From positions 1,693,423 to 1,757,422 of the forward strand of contig NZ_WUTW01000001.1 in assembly GCF_009831215.1 (NCBI RefSeq): a stretch of DNA of 64,000 bases. The letters run 5' to 3'. The notes beneath the pieces were generated by a model that ran no database searches, was not told the origin of the DNA, and saw nothing but the letters and a program-made list of their open reading frames with translations. Origin of the DNA: Actinomadura rayongensis (lineage in GTDB: Bacteria > Actinomycetota > Actinomycetes > Streptosporangiales > Streptosporangiaceae). The position numbers were made by a program, and so were the translations under genes. Shown here piece after piece: positions 27,917 to 35,426 of this stretch. Position 1 is the stretch's first letter. Each line of letters starts with the position of its first letter.

Positions 27917-28476
27917 TCATCGGGCTGCTGCTCGCGGCGGGCGGCGGGCGCCGGATGGGACGGCCCAAAGCGCTGATCGAGATCGGCGGCGAACGCCTCG
28001 TGGACCGGGGCGTCCGGACGCTCGCCGACGGCGGCTGCACGAAGGTGCTCGTCGTGACGGGTGCGGCGGACGTCGGGGTACCCGGAGCGGAGATCGTGCG
28101 CAACGACGCCTGGGAGACGGGCATGGGCTCGTCGCTGAAAGTCGGCCTCGCCGCGCTGCCCGACGAATGCGACGCCGTAGTCGTCGCGCTCGTGGACCAG
28201 CCCGACGTGACCGCCGAGGCCGTCCGCCGCCTCGTAACCGCCCACGCGAACGGCGCCGAAATCGCCGTAGCGACCTACGACGGCAAGCCGCGCAATCCAG
28301 TTCTCTTCACACGCCGACACGTGGCAGAGATCGCGGCACAAGCGCACGGCGACCGCGGCGCCCGCGCGTTCCTGCGAACCCGTCCCGACCTCGTCACGCC
28401 CGTGCCCTGCGACGACGTCGCCTCGCCCGCCGACCTGGACACGCCGGCCGACCTCGCCGCCTACCGCGACCGCTAG
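27913..28476 (+). CDS. MobA/MocA-like nucleotidyltransferase
   Basis: 187 aa. Begins IIGLLLAAGGGRRMGRPKAL, the nucleotide-binding loop of the NTP transferase family, followed by VALVDQPDVTAEAVRRL and PRNPVLFTRRHV, as in MocA, which attaches CMP to molybdenum cofactor for hydroxylases. It is translationally coupled to the XdhC-like gene (GTGA overlap). Stop codon TAG at 28474-28476 shares CTAG with the convergent MarR gene. Confidence 0.88.
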   Translation: MIIGLLLAAGGGRRMGRPKALIEIGGERLVDRGVRTLADGGCTKVLVVTGAADVGVPGAEIVRNDAWETGMGSSLKVGLAALPDECDAVVVALVDQPDVTAEAVRRLVTAHANGAEIAVATYDGKPRNPVLFTRRHVAEIAAQAHGDRGARAFLRTRPDLVTPVPCDDVASPADLDTPADLAAYRDR

Positions 28477-28946
28477 GCGCGGCGCGCCTCGGCGGACGCG
28501 CGTTCGTACGCGGCGATCGTGGCGAGGAACGTCGCGCGTTCGGCGGGGGAGAGCGGTTCGAGCGCGGTGCGCCAGGCCGTCGCGCCGACCGCGAGCCAGC
28601 CCCGGATCGCCGTTTCGTGCGCGGCGGCGATCGCGACGATCGTGCGGCGCCGGTCGGCCGGGTCCTCGTTGCGCTCCAGGATGCCCTGACGGCTGAGGTC
28701 GCCGACCATGAGGCTGACCGTGGCGGGGGCGACCTCCAGCCGCTCCGCCAGCGCGTTCACGCCGGTCGGCCCGTCGAACAGCAGATAGGACAGCAGCGAC
28801 AGGTGGCGGGGCGCGAGGTCGAAGGAGCGCAGCTCGTCCGGGACGCGGATCTTCTTCGCGGCGGCGACGATCCGGGGCATGAGCAGCAGCATCGCGCGCA
28901 CGCCGTCCTCCACGCTCGGCCCGGTGGCGGTCTCGTCGGTTGACAT
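28473..28946 (-). CDS. MarR-family regulator
   Basis: 157 aa. The winged helix is in about residues 50-110 (LSLLSYLLFDGPTGVNALAERLEVAPATVSLMVGDLSRQGILERNEDPADRRRTIVAI), with the wing motif DPADRRR intact. ATG 28946 fits the family N-terminus. It is divergent from the nitroreductase-hemerythrin gene with a strong palindrome in between, and convergent with the MobA-like gene, sharing a CTAG stop overlap. Confidence 0.9.
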   Translation of the reverse strand: MSTDETATGPSVEDGVRAMLLLMPRIVAAAKKIRVPDELRSFDLAPRHLSLLSYLLFDGPTGVNALAERLEVAPATVSLMVGDLSRQGILERNEDPADRRRTIVAIAAAHETAIRGWLAVGATAWRTALEPLSPAERATFLATIAAYERASAEARRA

Positions 28947-28965
28947 GCCTCTGCTTCCAAAATAG

Positions 28966-28984
28966 CTTTGCTTGCAAAGCAAAG
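28966..28984. promoter_or_regulatory. probable MarR operator
   Basis: CTTTGCTT-gca-AAGCAAAG, a perfect inverted repeat with 8-bp arms, in the 76-bp region between the divergent MarR gene and the nitroreductase-hemerythrin gene. AT-rich in a GC-rich background. Confidence 0.75.
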
Positions 28985-29022
28985 ATGTTCGTGCCGTACC
29001 CAGCAGGATAGGAGAGCGCGCC

Positions 29023-29877
29023 GTGAACGACGTCAACCGGCCGGTCATCGAGGAGTTCCGGGCCAACGGCGGACGGGTCGGCGGGATGTTCGAGGGCGCG
29101 TCCCTCGTCCTGCTCACCACGACCGGCGCCCGCTCGGGCCGCGCGCACACCACGCCGCTCGGAAGCATGACCGAGGGCGGACGGCTGTTCGTCTTCGCGT
29201 CCAACGCGGGCCGGGACGCGAACCCGGCCTGGTACGCCAACATCCGCCGCGACCCGCGCGTCACGGTCGAGACCGGCGCCGAGACGTACGCGGGCGCCGC
29301 GCTGCCGGTCGAGGCGGCGGAGCGCGACCGCCTCTACGCGCTCCAGGCCGAGCGCGTCCCGCCGTACGCCGAGTACCAGAAGATGACAGACCGGGTCATC
29401 CCGGTCGTGGAACTCGTCCGCGCGGGTGACGCGCGGGGCGGACCGGTCGGCTCCCTGCTGCTGAGCGTCCACGCCGAGCTGCGCGCCGACCTGGCGGCGT
29501 TGCGCGACGACGTCCTCGCGGCGCTGGACGGCCGCGCCCCCGCGCCCGACCTCGCCGCGCAGCTGCGCGCCCGCTGCCGGACGGTCTGCGACGCGCTCGG
29601 CGAGCACCACGACAACGAGGAGACGCGCGGCTTCCCGGGCGTCGGCGCGGCGTTCCCCGGGCTCGCGCCCGTCCTGGAACGGCTGCGCCGCGAGCACGTC
29701 GCGGTCACCCGGCTGCGCGGCGACCTGGCGGGGCTGCTGGACGCACTCGGCACCGCCGACCCGGCCGTCGTCCGCGCCGGACTGGACCGGATCACCGCCG
29801 ACCTGGACGCCCACTTCGCCTACGAGGAGGAACAGCTCGTGGCCGTCCTGGACGCCGCCCTGCCGCGCCGGAGCTAG
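29023..29877 (+). CDS. F420-type nitroreductase fused to a hemerythrin domain
   Basis: 284 aa. Residues 1-135 are a DDN-type deazaflavin nitroreductase (EGASLVLLTTTGARSGRAHTTPLGSMTEGGRLFVFASNAGRDANPAWYANIRRDPRVTVE). Residues about 145-284 form a hemerythrin-like four-helix bundle with candidate iron ligands in LLSVHAEL, EHHDNEE, LRREHVAV and HFAYEEEQ. Members of this fusion are annotated in other actinomycetes but their reaction is not established; a role in oxygen, NO or quinone redox stress is an inference. GTG start with AGGAGAG upstream. Probably repressed by the adjacent MarR protein. Confidence 0.9.
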   Translation: MNDVNRPVIEEFRANGGRVGGMFEGASLVLLTTTGARSGRAHTTPLGSMTEGGRLFVFASNAGRDANPAWYANIRRDPRVTVETGAETYAGAALPVEAAERDRLYALQAERVPPYAEYQKMTDRVIPVVELVRAGDARGGPVGSLLLSVHAELRADLAALRDDVLAALDGRAPAPDLAAQLRARCRTVCDALGEHHDNEETRGFPGVGAAFPGLAPVLERLRREHVAVTRLRGDLAGLLDALGTADPAVVRAGLDRITADLDAHFAYEEEQLVAVLDAALPRRS

Positions 29878-31091
29878 TCGGCGGGGGGCAGGACGCTCTC
29901 GTCCAGGGCGCCGCAGTCGACGGCGCGGCGCAGGCGGCCGGTCAGGGCGCGGATCGTCGCGGGCTCGTCCAGGACGCCGCTGCCGCTCGCCGCCTGCTCG
30001 TGCCAGGCGCGGACACGGCCGATCACCGAGTCCACGCCGTCCAGGTGGAACGCGTAGACGGCCGCGTACCGGCTCGGCAGGTGCGCCGGGTGCAGGTCCC
30101 AGCCCTGGTAGAAGCCGTGGCTCAGCGAGTGCCGGACGTGCGCCGCGTGGACGGCCCACGTCTGGTTCACCTCGTCCGGCCCGTCGTTACGGGGGATGAC
30201 GTTGCTGGAGCCGTCCGACAGGCGGATCCCGGTCCCGGCCAGCGTCACCTGCATCAGGTGGCGGGCGAAGTCGCACGCCGGGTGGTCGAGACGCTGCTCC
30301 TGCGGCGGCAGCCCGAGCGCGGCCGTGTAGTCGAACACGCCGAAGTGCGCGGCGGTGATGCGGCCCTGGCCCGCGTCCGCGATGGCGCGCAGCCCGGAGC
30401 GGCCGTCGGCGTCGATCACCGAGCCGGGCGTCTCGATCTGCACCTCGAAGCGCAGGATGCCGGACGGCAGGCCGAGCGCCTCCTCCAGCCCGTCCAGGTA
30501 CTCGGTGAACAGCGCGACCTGCTCGGCCGCGACGATCTTCGGGAACGTGATCGTGAACCCGCCGGGCAGGCGGCCGAGGCGGTCGCGCAGCGCGGTGAGG
30601 AACCCGTCCAACGTGCGCATCGCGCGCTCGTGGCCGCCGTCGGTGAACGACTTGACGCGCAGGCCCCAGTAGTGCGGCAGCGTCTTGGCCTCGTACGCGG
30701 TGGCGACGGCCTCGACGACCTGCGCGGCGTGGCCGTCCTCCTCGGCGTCGGAACGGGTGCCGTAGCCGTCCTCGAAGTCGATCCGGACGTCCTCGACGGG
30801 CTCGCTCGCCAGTTTCGCCGCGACGCGCTGCCGGACCGTCCCGGCGAGTTCCGGGTCGAGGCCGAACGCGCCCCCGAACGACCCGTCGCCCGGCGTGTGG
30901 GTGTTCAGCAGCCGCAGCGCCTCCGCGCCGAACTCGGCGGGCGTCGACCGCGAGAACCGGTCCGCCGGGACGTACACGGTGTGGACCGGCTGCCGCCCGG
31001 CCGCCGGGCCGGGGAACCGGGCCGCGTGCTCGGCGCGGACGGACTCGATGCGAGCGGACAGGTCCTCGATCGCGGAGAAGCTGAGATTCAC
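29874..31091 (-). CDS. DUF6986 aldolase-like protein
   Basis: 405 aa. A TIM-barrel aldolase/citrate-lyase-beta-like protein: VEDVRIDFEDGYGTRSDAEEDGHA has the acidic loop that binds metal in that superfamily, FTITFPKIVAAEQVALFTEYLDGLE, and FEVQIETPGSVID with the catalytic-type Glu, then AAHFGVFDYTAALGL. The family occurs near purine/ureide genes in actinomycetes, where its reaction is not established. GTG 31091 was chosen because it avoids a Gly/Pro-rich upstream stretch. It lies downstream of the DUF2877 gene on the same strand and ends in a CTAG overlap with the nitroreductase gene. Confidence 0.85.
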   Translation of the reverse strand: MNLSFSAIEDLSARIESVRAEHAARFPGPAAGRQPVHTVYVPADRFSRSTPAEFGAEALRLLNTHTPGDGSFGGAFGLDPELAGTVRQRVAAKLASEPVEDVRIDFEDGYGTRSDAEEDGHAAQVVEAVATAYEAKTLPHYWGLRVKSFTDGGHERAMRTLDGFLTALRDRLGRLPGGFTITFPKIVAAEQVALFTEYLDGLEEALGLPSGILRFEVQIETPGSVIDADGRSGLRAIADAGQGRITAAHFGVFDYTAALGLPPQEQRLDHPACDFARHLMQVTLAGTGIRLSDGSSNVIPRNDGPDEVNQTWAVHAAHVRHSLSHGFYQGWDLHPAHLPSRYAAVYAFHLDGVDSVIGRVRAWHEQAASGSGVLDEPATIRALTGRLRRAVDCGALDESVLPPAD

Positions 31092-31114
31092 CCCGCCATG
31101 ATCCCCCAATCCGG

Positions 31115-31126
31115 GTCCAGTTGGAC
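31115..31126. promoter_or_regulatory. inverted repeat upstream of the DUF6986 gene
   Basis: GTCCA-gt-TGGAC lies 24 nt upstream of the DUF6986 start in the 60-bp gap after the DUF2877 stop. It could be a binding site for the nearby PucR regulator; short enough to be chance. Confidence 0.3.
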
Positions 31127-31151
31127 ACAAGATTCGCCGTGAACGGCCAGA

Positions 31152-32039
31152 TCACGCGGTGGCGCGGCGCGCGTGCGGCACGGCGAGCGCGAGCGCCGCG
31201 CGGGCGCCCGCGACGACGCCCTGCGCGAGGTCCGCGCCCGAGGTGTGCCCGACCGCCAGCAGCCGCCGCAGCGCCGGGACGGGCGGCTCCCGGCCCGCGA
31301 CGCCGCGCAGCAGCGCCCCGACCTCCGCGCTCGTCTCGCCGCGCGCCGCGCAGTGCAGCAGCGTCGCCGACAGGGACGTGGTGCGCGTGTCGGCGTCCTC
31401 GGTGACGGCCGCGCCCAGCCACTCGGCGAGCCGCACCGCCCGCGCGCCGTCCCGCAGCGCCCCGCCGACGAGCCGTAACGCCGCGAGCAGCCCGGCGAGG
31501 ATGTCGTCGCCGCTCGGCGTCAGGCCCGGCCCGAGCCCGACGATCCGCTCGGCCGCCTCGACCGCGCCCGCCAGGTCGTCGCCGGCGCACCGGCCGGCGA
31601 GCAGCGCGGGCGCCGGATGACCGTCCAGCCCGCCCGCCGCGCCCGCCAGCGCCCGCTCGACGGCGCGCAGCCCGAGCGCGACCGTCGCCGACGACGGGGC
31701 GCCGAGCGCCGGACGCGGGTCGAACCGCCGCCGCGCCCGCACGACCAGCCCGCCGGCCTCGACGCGTCCCTCGCCGACCCGCGCGCCCGCCCGGTCCCCG
31801 ACGCGCAGGAACGGACGATCCCGCGCCGCCGCCGCGAGCACCACCGCGTTCGGCGGCCGGGCCGCGTCGGACGTGACGACCGCGACGACCTTCGGCTCGC
31901 CCGGCCCGCGCAGCTCCAGATAGAGCGCGGTGGGAAAGCGCGCGAGAACCCGGGCGGCACGCGGCGGCCCGTCCAGCACACCCCGCAGCGCCGTACTCGC
32001 CGCACCAGGCAGCGGCGCCGGACAAGACGATTCACTCAC
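31152..32039 (-). CDS. DUF2877 (AllH-like) protein
   Basis: 295 aa. The DUF2877 signature GLGPGLTPSGDDILAG is at about residues 167-182, with the C-terminal LLAVGHTSGADLAQG. In E. coli the DUF2877 protein AllH (YlbF) belongs to the oxamate carbamoyltransferase complex with AllF (FdrA) and AllG (YlbE). Neither partner is in this window, so the reaction here is open. The GTG start at 32039 forms a GTGA overlap with an upstream 41-aa ORF, and its surrounding 12 bp are duplicated 122 bp upstream. The adjacent DUF6986, PucR and permease genes point to ureide metabolism. Confidence 0.85.
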   Translation of the reverse strand: MSESSCPAPLPGAASTALRGVLDGPPRAARVLARFPTALYLELRGPGEPKVVAVVTSDAARPPNAVVLAAAARDRPFLRVGDRAGARVGEGRVEAGGLVVRARRRFDPRPALGAPSSATVALGLRAVERALAGAAGGLDGHPAPALLAGRCAGDDLAGAVEAAERIVGLGPGLTPSGDDILAGLLAALRLVGGALRDGARAVRLAEWLGAAVTEDADTRTTSLSATLLHCAARGETSAEVGALLRGVAGREPPVPALRRLLAVGHTSGADLAQGVVAGARAALALAVPHARRATA

Positions 32040-32165
32040 GGTGTTCCCCGCTCGCCTGCGGCGCGCTCGAAGCCGCGCGCTTCCCTCGTCGCGTGCTCGC
32101 TCGTTCCTCGCTGCGCGCGCTCCTCAGTCCAGCGCACGGCGCGCGCCTCCGGCTCACTCACGGTG
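32032..32165. repeat. 12-bp direct repeats flanking a low-complexity insert
   Basis: tcactcacggtg occurs at 32032-32043 and 32154-32165, 122 bp apart, bracketing a CG-rich segment with repeated gctcgctcg/cgcgcgc motifs. The rest of 32040-32344 holds only the PucR promoter region, in which TGTTGTCAG is repeated at 32257-32265 and 32276-32284 (19-bp period). Confidence 0.6.
32036..32161 (-). CDS. 41-aa ORF with strong ribosome-binding site, coupled to DUF2877
   Basis: GTG at 32161 is preceded by AGGAGG at ideal spacing and opens VSEPEARAVRWTEERAQRG..., rich in Arg/Glu/Ala, ending in a GTGA overlap with the DUF2877 start. Both start regions read CACCGTGAGTGA, so the ORF probably arose when a low-complexity segment was inserted between the original ribosome-binding site and the DUF2877 start, duplicating the start. 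Whether the peptide has a role is unknown; it may simply couple translation. Confidence 0.45.
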   Translation of the reverse strand: MSEPEARAVRWTEERAQRGTSEHATREARGFERAAGERGTP

Positions 32166-32344
32166 CAACCTCCTGGGAGCGGGAGTCGGGAGTGCCCTCG
32201 GGGCGCACGCTAGACGGGTGGCGCGCCGCCCGCGTACGGGCAAATCTGCCAAGCCCTGTTGTCAGCGTTGGCGTTTGTTGTCAGTCTTGATCAGGTGCCG
32301 GCCCACCCGGCGCCGAACGCTCCACCGGCGAGGTGACCCCCCGC

Positions 32345-33937
32345 ATGAGCCACAGTCCCGTCGAGCCCGGCCCACCGGTCCTCCGGCTCGCGAGCACCGG
32401 AACGCTGACCCCCGGCCTGTCGGTCGCGGAGGTGCTGGGCGTGCCCAGCCTGGCCGGCGCGCGCCTCGCGGCGGGACGGGCGGGGCTCGGCCGGGTCGTG
32501 CGGCGGCTGAACGTGCTGGACGCCCCGGACGTCCGGGTCAAACCGGACGAGCTGCTGCTGGCGTCCGGCCGGGTGCTGCGCGCCGTGCGGCTCGCCGACC
32601 TGGCCGCGCGGGGACTGGCCGCGCTCGCCGTCCGCGCGGGCCGTCCCGGGGAGGCGCCGCCCGCGCGGCTGATCGCCGAGGCCGACCGGCTCGGCGTCCC
32701 GCTGATCCTGCTGCCCGCCGGGACCGGGTTCGACGAGGTCCTCAACCAGGTGCTCACCGGAATCCTGAACCGGCAGGCCGCCGTCCTCGCCCGCACCGAG
32801 GAGGTCCACCGCGCGCTCGTGCAGATCGTCCTGTGCGGGGGCGGGGTGCAGGAGGTCGTGGCCGAGGTCGCGGCGGTGCTCGGCGTCCCGGTCGCGCTGC
32901 TGGACGGCGACGGGCGCGTCCTCGCCCGCGCGGGCCGCCCCGACCTCGCCGCCGCGCCGCCGGGGTCGCCGGCCGTCCCGGTCCTCGCGGGCGGGTTCGA
33001 CCACGGCCGGATCGTCGCGCACGGCGCGCTCGGCGACACCGACCTCGGCATCCTGGAGCGCGCGGCGACCGTCGCGGCGCTGGTCGTGACGAAGCAGCAG
33101 GCCGTCGCGGCGGTGGAGAGCAAGTACCGGGCGGACTTCCTGCGCGACGTCCTCGCCGGACGCGCCGGAGACGACGACCAGATCACCGCCCACTGCGCCG
33201 GGTTCGGCTGGGACCTGGACCGGCGGCTCGCGGTGGTCGTCGCCGAGCTGGACGCCCGTCCGGACGGGACGACGCAGACGCGCGCCGACGAGCGCGCCGC
33301 GCAGGACCGGCTCACGGCGGCGTGGACGGCGGCGGCCCGGCGCCGCGACCCGGGCGCGGCCGTGGCGAGCTTCGCGCACGAGGTCGTCGCGCTGGTCGGC
33401 ACGGACCAGGGCGTGGACGAGGACGCCGCCGCGCTCGCCGCCGCCCTCGCCGCCGAGGCCGCCGCCCAGTTCACCGAGCAGGGGACCACGGCGCGCACGT
33501 TCTCCACCGGCGTCAGCCGGACGGTCGCGGGGCCGTCCGGCCTGCCCGAGGCGTACGAGCAGGCGGGCACGGCCGTCCGGGTGGGACGGCGGCTCCACGG
33601 CCCCGGCGCCCGCGCCCACTTCGACGGCCTCGGCGTGTACCGGCTGCTCAGCCTCGTGCCGGACCCGGCGGAGCTGCACGCGTTCGTCCGCGAGACGCTC
33701 GGCGACCTGGCCGCGGGCGACGACCCCGAGATGGAGGACCTGCGCCGCACGCTCCAGGAGCTGCTGGAGACGAACCTGAACGTCGCCGAGACGGCGCGGC
33801 GCCTGCACTTCCACTACAACACGCTCCGCTACCGCATCGGGAAGCTGGAGCGGATGCTCGGCCCGTTCACCCGCGACGCGAATCTCCGGCTCAACCTGAC
33901 GCTGGCGCTCCACGTGCTGCGGATGCGCGGCATCTGA
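32345..33937 (+). CDS. PucR-family transcriptional regulator
   Basis: 530 aa. N-terminal PucR domain (LTPGLSVAEVLGVPSLAGARLAAGRAGLGRVVRRLNVLDAPDV, about residues 22-145), a central GGDEF-like/CdaR region, and the C-terminal HTH_30 (LQELLETNLNVAETARRLHFHYNTLRYRIGKLERMLG, about 480-516). PucR proteins govern purine and ureide catabolism in Bacillus and actinomycetes. ATG 32345 is chosen over GTG 32333 because GAGGTGA lies 8 nt before it. It is divergent from the DUF2877/DUF6986 genes and 43 bp ahead of the permease, so it likely controls both arms. Confidence 0.92.
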   Translation: MSHSPVEPGPPVLRLASTGTLTPGLSVAEVLGVPSLAGARLAAGRAGLGRVVRRLNVLDAPDVRVKPDELLLASGRVLRAVRLADLAARGLAALAVRAGRPGEAPPARLIAEADRLGVPLILLPAGTGFDEVLNQVLTGILNRQAAVLARTEEVHRALVQIVLCGGGVQEVVAEVAAVLGVPVALLDGDGRVLARAGRPDLAAAPPGSPAVPVLAGGFDHGRIVAHGALGDTDLGILERAATVAALVVTKQQAVAAVESKYRADFLRDVLAGRAGDDDQITAHCAGFGWDLDRRLAVVVAELDARPDGTTQTRADERAAQDRLTAAWTAAARRRDPGAAVASFAHEVVALVGTDQGVDEDAAALAAALAAEAAAQFTEQGTTARTFSTGVSRTVAGPSGLPEAYEQAGTAVRVGRRLHGPGARAHFDGLGVYRLLSLVPDPAELHAFVRETLGDLAAGDDPEMEDLRRTLQELLETNLNVAETARRLHFHYNTLRYRIGKLERMLGPFTRDANLRLNLTLALHVLRMRGI

Positions 33938-33947
33938 CCGCAGGGTC

Positions 33948-33953
33948 ATAGAG
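33948..33953 (+). promoter_or_regulatory. candidate -10 box of the NCS2 permease gene
   Basis: TAGAGT lies 27 nt before the ATG at 33981, leaving a short leader with the GGGAGGAG ribosome-binding site. Suggests the permease can be transcribed separately from pucR. Confidence 0.4.
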
Positions 33954-33980
33954 TTTTCCCAGGTCGGGAGGAGACAGCGG

Positions 33981-35426
33981 ATGACGTTCGGCTGGAAGCT
34001 GCACGGTGACGGGAGGACCCCGCCGCCGGGCGAGGTCGTCGGCCCCGGGGAACGGCTGACGTGGCCGCGGACGGCGGGCATCGGCGTCCAGCACGTCGTC
34101 GCGATGTTCGGCGCGACGTTCGTGTTCCCCGTGCTCATGGGCCTGGACCCCAACCTGTCGATCATGATGTCGGGCGTCGCGACGGTGCTGTTCCTGCTCG
34201 TCGTGGGCGGCCGGGTGCCGAGCTACCTCGGGTCCAGCGCGTCGTTCGTCGGCGCGGTCGCGGCGATCCGCGCGGCGGGCGGCGACAGCGCGACGGTCAC
34301 CGGCGCGATCCTGGTGTCGGGCGCGGTGCTGGCGGCGGTCGGCGTCGTGATCCACGTGCTCGGGGCGCAGGTCGTCCACCGGGTGTTCCCGCCGGTGGTG
34401 ACGGGCGCGGTCGTCATGCTCATCGGGTTCAACCTCGCGCCGGTCGTTGCGACGACGTACTGGCCGCAGGACCAGTGGGTCGGGCTGGCGACGCTGTGCG
34501 CGGCGGTGCTGGCGAACGTCCTGCTGCGCGGTTTCTGGTCGCGGGTGTCGATTCTGCTGGCGCTGGTGTTCGGGTTCGCGCTGTCGTGGGTGCTGGACCA
34601 TACGGCCGGGAAAATTACGTCGGTCCTGCCCGGGCAGCATCTCCTGGACGCGGCCGGGAAGCCGTGCCCGGCCGAGGGGCCGTACTGCGTCGCGACGGCG
34701 TTCCCGCACTACCGGGTGGACTTCTCGGCCGTCCGGCACGCCGACTGGTTCGGCTTCCCGAGCCTGCACGCGCCGAGCTTCACCACGTCGGCGATCCTGC
34801 TGGCGCTGCCGCCGGTCATCGCGCTGATCGCGGAGAACACCGGGCACGTCAAGGCCGTCGCGGCGATGACGGGCGAGGACCTGGACCCGGTGATGGGCCG
34901 GGCGCTCGGCGCGGACGGCGTCGCGACCGTCCTCGCCACCGGCGTCGGCGGCTCCCCGACGACGACCTACGCCGAGAACATCGGCGTCATGGCCGCGACG
35001 CGGATCTACTCCACGGCCGCCTACCTCGTCGCGGCGGCCGTCGCGGTCCTGTTCGGGCTGTGCCCCAAGTTCGGCGCGCTCGTCGCCGCGACGCCCGGCG
35101 GGGTGCTCGGGGGGATCACGGTCGTCCTCTACGGGATGATCGGGCTGCTCGGCGCGAAGATCTGGGTGGAGAACCGGGTGGACTTCGGCGACCCGGTGAA
35201 CCTCGTCCCGGTCGCGGCGGCGCTGATCCTCGCGATCGGCGGCGTCACGCTGGCGATCACCGACGACTTCCCGCTCGGCGGCATCGCGTTCGGGACGATC
35301 GCCGTCCTCGTCGGGTATCACGTGCTGAACGGGCTGAGCGGACGGTGGTCCCCGGGCGACACCGGCCGGGGCATCATCGCGCCCGCCGAGGACGACAGCG
35401 GCGGGCCGGTGCGCCCGCCCGTCTAG
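33981..35426 (+). CDS. uracil-xanthine permease (NCS2 family)
   Basis: 481 aa, about fourteen membrane segments. NCS2 markers: GIGVQHVVAMFGATFVFPVLMGLDPN in segment 1, LGSSASFVGAV, the GGSPTTTYAENIGVMAATRIYS motif in segments 9-10, and VVTGAVVMLIGFNLAP. Proton-coupled import of uracil, xanthine or urate is expected; next to pucR a purine is more likely. A Cys-containing insert (HLLDAAGKPCPAEGPYCVATAFPHYRVDFSAVRHADWFG, about residues 220-258) extends the outer loop compared with E. coli UraA. Ends in a CTAG overlap with the convergent deacetylase gene. Confidence 0.93.
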   Translation: MTFGWKLHGDGRTPPPGEVVGPGERLTWPRTAGIGVQHVVAMFGATFVFPVLMGLDPNLSIMMSGVATVLFLLVVGGRVPSYLGSSASFVGAVAAIRAAGGDSATVTGAILVSGAVLAAVGVVIHVLGAQVVHRVFPPVVTGAVVMLIGFNLAPVVATTYWPQDQWVGLATLCAAVLANVLLRGFWSRVSILLALVFGFALSWVLDHTAGKITSVLPGQHLLDAAGKPCPAEGPYCVATAFPHYRVDFSAVRHADWFGFPSLHAPSFTTSAILLALPPVIALIAENTGHVKAVAAMTGEDLDPVMGRALGADGVATVLATGVGGSPTTTYAENIGVMAATRIYSTAAYLVAAAVAVLFGLCPKFGALVAATPGGVLGGITVVLYGMIGLLGAKIWVENRVDFGDPVNLVPVAAALILAIGGVTLAITDDFPLGGIAFGTIAVLVGYHVLNGLSGRWSPGDTGRGIIAPAEDDSGGPVRPPV

